Shown here: positions 1 through 6,666 of the stretch, in pieces
Position numbering within the stretch: the stretch's first letter is position 1
How the letters are laid out: each line of letters begins with the position of its first letter
From: Deltaproteobacteria bacterium
GTDB taxonomy: Bacteria > Desulfobacterota > Desulfobacteria > Desulfobacterales > Desulfobacteraceae
Direction: 5' to 3'
DNA: 11,254 nt
Assembly (NCBI GenBank): GCA_003647385.1
Contig: QMMT01000025.1
Span: forward strand, 1 to 11,254
Notes under the pieces: generated by a model
Databases searched by the model: none
What the model saw: the letters and a program-made list of their open reading frames with translations, nothing else
Told to the model about the DNA's origin: nothing
Translations under genes and position numbers: made by a program

Positions 1-501
1 AACCCACAGTCTTCCCATGATGTTGTCGCAGCTGTTAAAAAAGTAATCAATGTCCCGCTCATTGTAAAATTAACACCCCAGGCACTGAATATTGGTGATA
101 TAGCAAAGGCCTGTGAAGATGCCGGTGCTGATGCCATCTGCGCCATCAATACCCTGGGCCCGGGGATGGTGATTGATATTGAAGCAAAGATGCCGGTGCT
201 GTCCTTTAAAAAAGGAGGGCTTTCAGGTCCCATGATAAAACCTGTTGCCATTCGATGTGTGTTTGATATTTACAAGGCCGTAGACATTCCCATCATTGGG
301 CTCGGCGGCATTACTACAGGGGAAGATGCGATCGAAATGATCATGGCAGGAGCAAGCCTTGTGGGAATTGGAAGTGCTGTCCGGTACAGGGGTATTGATG
401 TGTTTCAAACGGTCTCAGATGAAATGGAAGCCTGGTTTTTAGATCATCATTGCAGTTTAGATGACATTAAAGGGGCTGCCCATGAGGGAAACCAATCATG
501 A
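1..501 (+). CDS. pyrD: Dihydroorotate dehydrogenase, class 1B catalytic subunit (3' part)
   Basis: The reading frame is open from base 1 to the TGA at 499-501, giving the C-terminal 166 residues; the start and the part that should hold the catalytic cysteine lie outside the window. PyrD oxidises dihydroorotate to orotate on FMN, the fourth step of UMP synthesis, in the cytoplasm. Seen here are the barrel lysine segment LIVKLTP, the substrate-binding INT, the GGLSGPMIKP motif, and the FMN-phosphate site GLGGITTGEDA followed by MAGASLVGIGSA. These are class 1 features, and the adjoining pyrK makes it 1B, the NAD-linked heterotetramer. The wording around INTLGPGM and the C-terminal YRGIDVF resembles archaeal class 1B enzymes as I remember them, so an archaeal-like lineage is possible. 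The last codons overlap pyrK by four bases (ATGA), implying translational coupling. The order pyrD then pyrK is the reverse of that in Bacillus. Confidence 0.96.
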   Translation, partial: NPQSSHDVVAAVKKVINVPLIVKLTPQALNIGDIAKACEDAGADAICAINTLGPGMVIDIEAKMPVLSFKKGGLSGPMIKPVAIRCVFDIYKAVDIPIIGLGGITTGEDAIEMIMAGASLVGIGSAVRYRGIDVFQTVSDEMEAWFLDHHCSLDDIKGAAHEGNQS

Positions 502-1310
502 ACACTATTACCGATCAGAACCATATCATGCTCAGAGTTGGAAAAAAACAAATTGAAAGCCAAAACTTTGCCACTTTGTTTTTTAACCATGCTCTGCCTT
601 TCAAGCCCGGTCAATTCATCATGGTATGGATACCGGGTATGGATGAAAAACCCTATACCATATCTTATCATTCAAAAGAAAATTTTGCCATTACCATTGA
701 GGCCAAGGGGCTTTTTTCTACTAAAGCCATTTCACTGGAAACGGGTGACCTGATTGGAATCCGGGGACCCTTTGGAAACGGGTTTAATATCAAACCAGAT
801 GACAAAGTAGCGGTCGTAGCCGGCGGCTGCGGAATGGCACCTCTGGCCACCCTGATGGAACAGCTTTCCAAAAGTACAACCTTTATTCATGGGGCAAGAT
901 CCAAAGAGTATATTCTCTACCCGGAGCGATTTGATATTGAAAGGCTATTTTGTACGGATGACGGAAGTTTTGGTTATAAAGGATTTGTAACAGATCTTTT
1001 GGAAAAAGAAATTACATCAGGAAAACACTTTGACAGTGTCTATACCTGCGGACCTGAAATCATGATGTACACTGTTTTTTGTATCTGTGAAAAGTATGAC
1101 ATCCCCTGTCAGGTCTCTTTGGAACGTTACATGCGATGTGGTTTTGGTGTTTGCGGAGCCTGTGTCTGCGGCAAACAGGTGGTCTGCAAAGACGGACCGG
1201 TATTCGAATCTTCCACACTTCGTGCTATGAAAGACTTTAATGCAAAAGCCTTGCTGAAATCCGGTAAAGATGTTGATCTTTCCCAATATTTTTCCTGGCG
1301 TTGTAAATAA
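498..1310 (+). CDS. pyrK: Dihydroorotate dehydrogenase electron-transfer subunit PyrK
   Basis: This 270-residue protein carries electrons from the FMN of PyrD to NAD+ through a [2Fe-2S] cluster and FAD. The N-terminal FAD-binding barrel (about 1-95) holds KPYTIS at 51-56, the counterpart of the flavin RPYS/T motif. The NAD-binding domain (about 100-205) holds AGGCGMAP at 108-115, TDDGSFGYKG at 153-162 and CGP at 184-186. The C-terminal iron-sulfur motif has four cysteines, C214, C219, C222 and C230, spaced C-x4-C-x2-C-x7-C as is normal for PyrK. Length is usual for the family. The ATG at 498 overlaps the pyrD stop, which fixes the start and suggests equal synthesis of the two subunits. A shadow frame begins at 538 but carries no family signature. 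The identification is firm. Confidence 0.97.
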   Translation: MNTITDQNHIMLRVGKKQIESQNFATLFFNHALPFKPGQFIMVWIPGMDEKPYTISYHSKENFAITIEAKGLFSTKAISLETGDLIGIRGPFGNGFNIKPDDKVAVVAGGCGMAPLATLMEQLSKSTTFIHGARSKEYILYPERFDIERLFCTDDGSFGYKGFVTDLLEKEITSGKHFDSVYTCGPEIMMYTVFCICEKYDIPCQVSLERYMRCGFGVCGACVCGKQVVCKDGPVFESSTLRAMKDFNAKALLKSGKDVDLSQYFSWRCK

Positions 1311-1319
1311 AAAAATATT

Positions 1320-1351
1320 TTACGTGTGACCTTCAGGTTACGTGTGATCTT
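1320..1351 (+). repeat. Paired 14-base direct repeat forming a hairpin upstream of pyrE
   Basis: Two near-identical 14-mers, TTACGTGTGACCTT (1320-1333) and TTACGTGTGATCTT (1338-1351), differ at one base and sit 18 bases apart in the 62-base pyrK-pyrE gap. As RNA, 1322-1331 can pair with 1336-1345 across a UUCA loop for ten pairs, several of them G-U. No U-tract follows, so this is not a standard terminator. It could be an RNA processing site, an attenuator element, or a repressor site with two half-sites about two helical turns apart. The function is not determined. Confidence 0.45.
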
Positions 1352-1372
1352 TAGTTTAAAGGATTTTTATAA

Positions 1373-2041
1373 ATGACATATAAAGAAGAATTTATTGAAT
1401 TTTTAATTGAGTGCAATGCTTTAAAATTTGGCAAATTTGAATTGAAAAGCGGCAGGATTGCCCCCTACTTTATCAATACCGGCATGTTTGATACCGGATT
1501 TAAAATTAAAAGACTCGGTATCTATTATGCCAAAGCCATACAGGAGCATTTCTCTGACAACTTCGACGGGATCTATGGCCCTGCTTACAAAGGGATCCCT
1601 TTATGCATCTGCACTGCCATGGCACTTTCTGACATGGGCCTGGATAAAGGGTATGTATTCAATCGAAAAGAAGCTAAAACCTATGCTGACAAGAGCCTTG
1701 TTGTGGGCATGCCCCTGACAACCGATTCCAGACTGATTCTGGTTGATGATGTCATTACATCCGGGAAAGCCATCAGGGAATCTCTTGAAATCCTTAAATC
1801 CTGTGATAATCCAAAGGTCAACGGTATTGTTATCAGTGTGAACCGCCAGGAAAAAGGCAAAACCGAAAAAAATGCATTAAAGGAAGTTGAAGAGATCCTT
1901 GGCATTCCCATCCACTCCATTGTCACCATCACGGAAATAAAGGAATACCTGCACAATAAAGAAATAGATGGCAAGGTGATTCTTGATGATCACATGCTTT
2001 CAAAAATCGATACCTATCTTGAAGAATATGGTGCCATATGA
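1373..2041 (+). CDS. pyrE: Orotate phosphoribosyltransferase PyrE
   Basis: This 222-residue cytoplasmic enzyme joins orotate to PRPP to give OMP, the step after PyrD/PyrK. Visible family features are the substrate segment LKSGRIAPYF (24-33), GPAYKGIPL (69-77), the flexible-loop entry FNRKEAK (96-102), and the PRPP-binding loop LILVDDVITSGKA (121-133) with the acidic pair D125/D126. The start ATG has an AAAGGA ribosome-binding site at 1358-1363 at good spacing. Odd point: the catalytic loop, KDHGEGG in the enterobacterial enzyme, reads KTYADKS here, so the loop histidine is replaced by tyrosine (Y104). The gene lies 62 bases after pyrK and probably shares its transcript. It ends convergent to serB with a 44-base gap. 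The family call is firm; only the loop makes the catalytic detail unusual. Confidence 0.95.
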   Translation: MTYKEEFIEFLIECNALKFGKFELKSGRIAPYFINTGMFDTGFKIKRLGIYYAKAIQEHFSDNFDGIYGPAYKGIPLCICTAMALSDMGLDKGYVFNRKEAKTYADKSLVVGMPLTTDSRLILVDDVITSGKAIRESLEILKSCDNPKVNGIVISVNRQEKGKTEKNALKEVEEILGIPIHSIVTITEIKEYLHNKEIDGKVILDDHMLSKIDTYLEEYGAI

Positions 2042-2085
2042 AAATCAAGCAACCGATTTAGGATTCTATTCTAAGGATAACCCAT

Positions 2086-3309
2086 CTAAGAATAGTGCTG
2101 ACGTATCTCTCTTTCGCTGATTCCCATCAGATACAGCAGCCCATCCAATCCAACGCTGGATATGGACTTTTGTGCGTTTTCCTTTACAGTCGGCTTGGCG
2201 TGAAATGCAATGCCTAAACCGGCAATACTGATCATTGGAAGATCGTTGGCACCGTCACCAACAGCGATGGTCTGCTGAAGACTGATATTTTCTACCGTGG
2301 CAATGGTCTTGAGGATTTCGGCTTTTCTATGCCCGTCAATAATATCACCGGTAACACTTCCGGTAACTTTACCCTCTTTGATTTCAAGTGCATTGGTAAA
2401 AACATAATCAAGCCCCAGTTTGCTCTGTAGATATCCACCGAAATAATCAAAGCCACCGGATATGATGCCTATTTTATACCCAAGTTTTTTTAAGGCAGTA
2501 ACCAGACGCTGGGCACCTTCAGTCAACTCAAGATTTTCGGCAACCTGAGCCAGTACTTTTTCATCCAGGCCTTTGAGCAGAGCCACCCGCTGGGTGAAAC
2601 TTTGTTTAAAATCTATGTCACCGTTCATAGCAGACTCAGTAATCTGTGCGACCTGTTCTCCAACTCCGGCGTGCTTTGCCAGTTCATCAATGACTTCACA
2701 CTGGATTAAAGTTGAATCCATATCAAAAACGATCAACCTGCGGGCATGGCGATAAATGTCATCTACATGAAAAGAGATGTCAATCCCGGTTTTTTTTGAA
2801 ATTTCAAGCAATTGCCGGCGTAATCTGCCAGGATCATGCATCTTGCCGGATACGGTAAGCTGTATGCAGGCTTTGGGGAATCGTTCGGTCTCATCTTGCG
2901 GCACCCATCCGGAAAGTTTGGTAATAATATCAATATTGAGCTGGTTGGCTGCGATTGCAGCTGTAACTTCGGATAGCTGCCTTGCGGTCAGGGTACGACC
3001 CAGAAGTGTTATGATCCTTCGTTCATGGCCATTAGAAGCGACCCATCCGATATAGCTTTCAGCATCAATGGCCGAAAACCGAATCTGAATCTCAAGTTCA
3101 TGGGCCTGGAATAGAAGATCTTTAAGGATAGACGATGATGAATGTTTTGATGGTATTTCAACCAGTATGCCCAAAGAAAGATAATCATGAATAACAGCCT
3201 GCCCGATATCCAGGATAATGACTTCATATTGCGAAAGGATATTGGTTAAGCTGGTGGTCAAACCGGGTTTGTCTTTACCGGTAATATTAATTAGGATAAT
3301 TTCTCTCAA
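2086..3309 (-). CDS. serB: Phosphoserine phosphatase SerB with two ACT domains
   Basis: A 407-residue enzyme that hydrolyses O-phosphoserine to serine, the last step of serine synthesis. The N-terminal half carries two ACT-type regulatory domains, about residues 4-75 (starting IILINITGKDKPGL) and 97-180 (RRIITLLGRTLTARQL). The C-terminal half is a HAD phosphatase: motif I FDMDSTLIQCE with nucleophile D196 and D198, motif II ISGG at 283-286, the motif III lysine K329 in HRKAEIL, and motif IV VGDGANDLPM with D352 and D356. It is longer than the enterobacterial enzyme (about 320 residues); the two-ACT form is known from other bacteria and suggests feedback by an amino acid. The start is TTG at 3309: no in-frame ATG lies just upstream and GGAG sits at proper distance. 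It follows iorB by 54 bases on the same strand, so it is probably part of the iorAB transcript. Confidence 0.95.
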   Translation of the reverse strand: MREIILINITGKDKPGLTTSLTNILSQYEVIILDIGQAVIHDYLSLGILVEIPSKHSSSSILKDLLFQAHELEIQIRFSAIDAESYIGWVASNGHERRIITLLGRTLTARQLSEVTAAIAANQLNIDIITKLSGWVPQDETERFPKACIQLTVSGKMHDPGRLRRQLLEISKKTGIDISFHVDDIYRHARRLIVFDMDSTLIQCEVIDELAKHAGVGEQVAQITESAMNGDIDFKQSFTQRVALLKGLDEKVLAQVAENLELTEGAQRLVTALKKLGYKIGIISGGFDYFGGYLQSKLGLDYVFTNALEIKEGKVTGSVTGDIIDGHRKAEILKTIATVENISLQQTIAVGDGANDLPMISIAGLGIAFHAKPTVKENAQKSISSVGLDGLLYLMGISEREIRQHYS

Positions 3310-3316
3310 TACAAAT

Positions 3317-3320
3317 CTCC
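3317..3320 (-). promoter_or_regulatory. Ribosome-binding site supporting the TTG start of serB
   Basis: On the minus strand GGAG lies seven bases before TTG at 3309-3307. The TTG begins MREIILINITGKDKPGL, the expected first strand of the ACT domain, so the rare start codon is preferred over a later ATG. Confidence 0.6.
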
Positions 3321-3363
3321 ATTTATTAAACTGCGGCTCAAAGTTTTTTCTTTAAAGGAAAAT

Positions 3364-3936
3364 TCATGCATATACATTAAAAATCTCTTTGTTTTTCCTT
3401 AACATTTCTCCTGAAAGAAGGTCTTCCAAAGCATCGTCATAATTTTGTTTTGATACACCAGGGACTATTCTCTGTTTTGCAATGGTCCCTAAAAGTGCCA
3501 TATTCTGCATCCTTGAATCGTCCATGGTCCGGGTATCCACTTTAACAGCAACTGCACCAATAGACTCACATGCCGTCTGAATATCGTTTGCAGTCAGTTC
3601 AGTGTTCAGACCCAGACGAACACCCAGCGGTTGCCAGGAGACATCCAAGTATACCAGCGTGCCACCCTTTTTCAAAGCCGTTTCAAGTCCCCGCATGGCC
3701 TCATGAATCTCCATACCTAAGACAAGATCGGCACTATTTTTCATGATCATCGGGGAATGGATCTTATCCCCGCATCGAATCATGGAAACGACCACACCCC
3801 CTCTCTGGGCAAGACCGTGGGTATCCACGGCAAGGGCATTAATTCCTGCATGATCTATTCCCCGCAACAACGCCTGACTCAACAATCCAATACCCTGCCC
3901 GCCGACACCTGTGATATGAATATTATATGCTTTCAT
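3364..3936 (-). CDS. iorB: Indolepyruvate:ferredoxin oxidoreductase, beta subunit IorB
   Basis: This 190-residue protein is the small, gamma-domain-type subunit of the oxidoreductase that decarboxylates indolepyruvate and other aryl pyruvates to aryl-acetyl-CoA with ferredoxin as electron acceptor. It opens with the glycine-rich GVGGQGIGLLSQAL (10-23) typical of the POR/KOR gamma domain, followed by DTHGLAQRGGVVVSMIR (38-54), also a hallmark of the family. Its size is normal. The start codon overlaps the iorA stop by four bases (ATGA, 3933-3936), with GGAG at 3941-3944 on the minus strand, so the two subunits are translationally coupled. It gives no sign of damage. The physiological direction cannot be read from sequence: it may serve aromatic amino acid breakdown, or reductive synthesis from aryl acids. 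Confidence 0.95.
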   Translation of the reverse strand: MKAYNIHITGVGGQGIGLLSQALLRGIDHAGINALAVDTHGLAQRGGVVVSMIRCGDKIHSPMIMKNSADLVLGMEIHEAMRGLETALKKGGTLVYLDVSWQPLGVRLGLNTELTANDIQTACESIGAVAVKVDTRTMDDSRMQNMALLGTIAKQRIVPGVSKQNYDDALEDLLSGEMLRKNKEIFNVYA

Positions 3937-5786
3937 TTTACTCCTTTATCAAAATCAATTGCCTGTTGGGGGCACGATGGCCTGCATGATCCATCCCCGA
4001 TACATAGATCAAGATTGATATCCACACTCTGGTCCGGATTTCGGATAAAGGTGGGACAGCCGAACTGCTCCACACAGTCATGGGTTTGATTGCAGGTTTC
4101 CTGGTCAATGGTAATATGCTTTTGAATAAACCCTGGTTTTTTTCTTTGAAGCCTTGTGAACTTGAGCATGCAGGGGTGACTGGCAATGACCACACTGATA
4201 CCGTCTATTCTCATGGCGGTCTTTACAAGATCTGTTAATTTTTCCTGTTTGTAGGTATCGCATAAGAAAACATTTTCAATACCCAGCCCTTTTAAAAGAC
4301 TTTCAATGGAAATTTCTTCACCCGCATGATCCTGATGACCGGTCATGGCTGTGGTACCATTTTCCATAATAATCAACGTCATATTGTGATGGTTAAAAAT
4401 CGTATTGATCAACCCTGGAAGACCGGCATGAAAAAAGGTTGAATCTCCCAAAAAGGCCACCACTCTTTTTTTATCATTAAACAAGGACAATCCGGATGCC
4501 ATACCCGGAGAAGCACCCATACACATTAAAACCTCACCTATGTTATAAGGCGGCATATATCCCAACGTGTGACAGCCGATATCCGCTACTGTGACATCTT
4601 CTTTTCCCAGGGCTTTTTTGATAGCAAAAAAAGCACTCCTATGCCCACATCCGGGACACATCTGCGCCGGCCTTGCCGGGATGTCAAACGGCAGGACAAA
4701 CGCTTTTGGGTTATCAGTTGTTATATCCGGCCATACGCTTACAAGTTTTCCCCTTACCTTATCCGGGGTGTATTCACCCACATAATCTTCATCCTCTTTT
4801 TTCCCGATCAATTTTACTGTAAGACCTTCATCATACGCCATGGCTTTAATCTGAATTTCAAGGATATCATCCAGTTCTTCTATAATCAGAACCTCGTCAT
4901 GAGCTTTTAAAAAGGAAAGGATACTGATTTCTTCAAGGGGATTTACAGCACCCAGTTTTAAAATATCAGGCCTGTATGCTGCTGTTTCAAGCACATCCAG
5001 CAAAGACAAATAAGTCAACCCGGAAGTAATGATACCTTTTTTTCGACTGTTCTGAGAGGCCAATTCCATATTTAAGCCCGCTTGTCTGATATATTGTTTT
5101 GATCGATGAAGTTTTTTAATTAATTTTCGTTTCATATCCAGCGCCATTGTTGTCAACGCTATATACGGACCATTTTCCGAATTGAAATCCGTTCGATAGG
5201 AGGGGGTATTTTTATAGGCATCAAACTTAACTTTCTGCCTTGCATGGCAGACATGGGTGGTCAGTCTCAGCACAACAACGGTCTGTTCTTTTACGGCAAG
5301 GGCTGCAGCATGTTTATAATATTCATAGGCTTCCTTTGGAGATGCCGGTTCTAAAACCGTTACCCTGGACATTTTATAGACATTCCTGTTGTCCTGCTCA
5401 TTCTGGGAGGAATTTGCTCCGGGATCATCTCCCAAAATAGCCACCATGCCGCCGATAATATTCATCAATCCCAACTGTACAAAGGTATCAAGCGCCACAT
5501 TCAATCCTACACTTTTAAAAAATACACAGGAAAGATTGCCGTTTAATGCAGCCCCGAATGCCACCTCCGTAGCCACCTTTTCATTAACTGAAAATTCAAA
5601 ATAAAAAGGACGTTCAGTTTCTGTGACGCTTTGAATGGCTGTTGCGATCTCAGGGGTTGGTGAGCCGGGATAAGACGTCACCACTTTAGTCCCTGTTTCT
5701 ATCATTGCCCTGACAACGGCCTCGTTTCCCATTAAAATTTCCTCAAAGGGATTTTCACCTGTAAGGATATCACCTAATTTTTTCAT
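3933..5786 (-). CDS. iorA: Indolepyruvate:ferredoxin oxidoreductase, alpha subunit IorA
   Basis: A 617-residue large subunit combining the pyrimidine-binding, TPP-binding and ferredoxin-like domains of the 2-oxoacid:ferredoxin oxidoreductases. The N-terminal part starts GNEAVVRAMIETG (20-32) and SYPGSPTPEIA (38-48). The TPP domain has CPGCGHR (377-383), GDSTFFHAGLPGL (447-459) and MENGTTAMTGHQDH (474-487), which bind the Mg-diphosphate. The C-terminal Fe-S region (about 560-610) is atypical: cysteines are C565, C571, C577 and C595, C601, C605, while the second cysteine of each CxxCxxC motif is replaced by T568 and D598. Family members usually have four cysteines per motif. The ATG at 5786 is preceded by GAGGA. 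Likely promoter and operator sites lie just upstream. The enzyme is cytoplasmic, oxygen-sensitive and typical of anaerobes. The substrate range is inferred from the family. Confidence 0.95.
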   Translation of the reverse strand: MKKLGDILTGENPFEEILMGNEAVVRAMIETGTKVVTSYPGSPTPEIATAIQSVTETERPFYFEFSVNEKVATEVAFGAALNGNLSCVFFKSVGLNVALDTFVQLGLMNIIGGMVAILGDDPGANSSQNEQDNRNVYKMSRVTVLEPASPKEAYEYYKHAAALAVKEQTVVVLRLTTHVCHARQKVKFDAYKNTPSYRTDFNSENGPYIALTTMALDMKRKLIKKLHRSKQYIRQAGLNMELASQNSRKKGIITSGLTYLSLLDVLETAAYRPDILKLGAVNPLEEISILSFLKAHDEVLIIEELDDILEIQIKAMAYDEGLTVKLIGKKEDEDYVGEYTPDKVRGKLVSVWPDITTDNPKAFVLPFDIPARPAQMCPGCGHRSAFFAIKKALGKEDVTVADIGCHTLGYMPPYNIGEVLMCMGASPGMASGLSLFNDKKRVVAFLGDSTFFHAGLPGLINTIFNHHNMTLIIMENGTTAMTGHQDHAGEEISIESLLKGLGIENVFLCDTYKQEKLTDLVKTAMRIDGISVVIASHPCMLKFTRLQRKKPGFIQKHITIDQETCNQTHDCVEQFGCPTFIRNPDQSVDINLDLCIGDGSCRPSCPQQAIDFDKGVK

Positions 5787-5808
5787 TTATTCTTCCTCGG
5801 AAAACAAG

Positions 5809-5822
5809 TTGGTATTTACCAA
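5809..5822 (-). promoter_or_regulatory. Candidate repressor operator of iorAB (perfect palindrome)
   Basis: TTGGTATTTACCAA is a perfect inverted repeat with six-base arms and a two-base centre. On the minus strand it starts at the last base of the proposed -10 box and covers the expected transcription start, the standard place for a repressor. The half-site TTGGT...ACCAA resembles operators of GntR/FadR-type regulators, though with a centre one base longer. That link is an inference; no such regulator gene is in the window. Confidence 0.4.
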
Positions 5823-5849
5823 TTACAATATCACAAATTCTTTTTTCAA
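5822..5849 (-). promoter_or_regulatory. Sigma-70-like promoter of iorA
   Basis: On the minus strand TTGAAA (5849-5844, five of six to consensus) and TGTAAT (5827-5822, five of six) are separated by 16 bases. Initiation would fall near 5815, giving a leader of about 29 bases before the iorA ATG. The flanking DNA is AT-rich. Confidence 0.45.
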
Positions 5850-5885
5850 ACACTATAAAAATATCTATTTCTGATCCTTGTTACA

Positions 5886-5937
5886 GCAGGGCAATCACAT
5901 GTAAAGGCCATACAGGAAGCAATCAACGATTCCCTGC
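5886..5937. repeat. Imperfect inverted repeat between ktrA and iorA
   Basis: GCAGGG (5886-5891) and CCCTGC (5932-5937) pair perfectly. After one bulged C, AATC (5893-5896) pairs with GATT (5928-5931), giving a ten-pair stem around a 31-base loop. It lies in the 216-base gap downstream of ktrA and upstream of the iorA promoter. There is no T-tract on either side, so a factor-independent terminator is not supported. Its role is unknown. Confidence 0.4.
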
Positions 5938-6002
5938 AATAATAGTGAGTTTTGACAAGGTTAATTTTTGCCAACCGCTTTCGAATAGTTTCAGATTAAT
6001 TT

Positions 6003-6656
6003 TTAACTGGTTTTGAGTTTTTTAAGTCCACTTTCCGATCCCAGGAGAATCATGACACCATTATCTTTAAAAATAAAATCTGCTTTTGGGATAAAGTACA
6101 CCTTTTCAGAAATCATCTCCTTGATTGCAATAATCTGAACATCATACCGATTGGGCAGTTTGACCTGCCGGAGTGATTTTCCGATAAAACTTTTTGGTAC
6201 TGCCAGTTCTATTATCCCATACCCTTCCATAAACGGCAGGTAATCTATTAAATTTGGATTATGGAGCTTTTCAGCCATAGAAATGGCATTATCTTTTTCC
6301 GGAAAACAAATATCCCGTACCCCTAATTTTTCAAGTACCCGTTTATGGGGTTCATTAATTGCTTTTGCAACGATATGCCGTATACCGGCCTCTTGGAGGT
6401 TAAGAACTGCTAAGATTGAATTACTCAAAACAGACCCAATACTGACCACCGCTACATCCATCTCCTTTACACCCAAAGAACCAATAACATCTGCATCGGT
6501 AGCATCTGCCACAATAGCCTGTGTTACTTTGGTCTTTATACGATCTACAAGTTCCGGTTTTTTATCAATGGCCATTACATCATGACCTTTGCTGTAAAGG
6601 TGTGTCGCCAGAAAATATCCAAAATTTCCAAGCCCGATTACTAAAAACTGTTTCAT
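6003..6656 (-). CDS. ktrA: KtrA/TrkA-family potassium-uptake regulatory subunit (RCK protein)
   Basis: A 217-residue cytoplasmic gating subunit of a K+ transporter. The N-terminal RCK/TrkA-N Rossmann domain (about 1-125) has the nucleotide loop GLGNFG (8-13), an acidic residue D31 after strand two, VADATD (49-54), and VVSIGSVLSNS (70-80). The C-terminal TrkA-C domain covers about 140-215. One RCK_N plus one RCK_C in about 220 residues is the KtrA layout; E. coli TrkA is twice as long. Family members bind ATP/ADP or NAD(H), and often c-di-AMP in the C-terminal domain; which ligand applies here cannot be seen. The ribosome-binding site AAGGAG (6663-6668, minus strand) overlaps the stop codon of ktrB and lies six bases from the ATG, tying its translation to the membrane partner. 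It appears to be the last gene of the operon. Confidence 0.93.
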   Translation of the reverse strand: MKQFLVIGLGNFGYFLATHLYSKGHDVMAIDKKPELVDRIKTKVTQAIVADATDADVIGSLGVKEMDVAVVSIGSVLSNSILAVLNLQEAGIRHIVAKAINEPHKRVLEKLGVRDICFPEKDNAISMAEKLHNPNLIDYLPFMEGYGIIELAVPKSFIGKSLRQVKLPNRYDVQIIAIKEMISEKVYFIPKADFIFKDNGVMILLGSESGLKKLKTS

Positions 6657-6666
6657 GGGTTTCTCC

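Noticed and set aside
2066..2095. Inverted repeat CTATTCT/AGAATAG between the convergent pyrE and serB ends, considered as a bidirectional terminator.
   Set aside because: The stem is AT-rich, interrupted inside, overlaps the serB stop and has no T-tract on either side.
3757..4089. Plus-strand open frame of 110 codons across the iorA/iorB junction.
   Set aside because: It is antisense to both coupled subunit genes, which have full family motifs here.
4569..4910. Plus-strand open frame of 113 codons opposite iorA.
   Set aside because: It lies wholly within the well-supported iorA frame and shows no family signature or ribosome-binding site.
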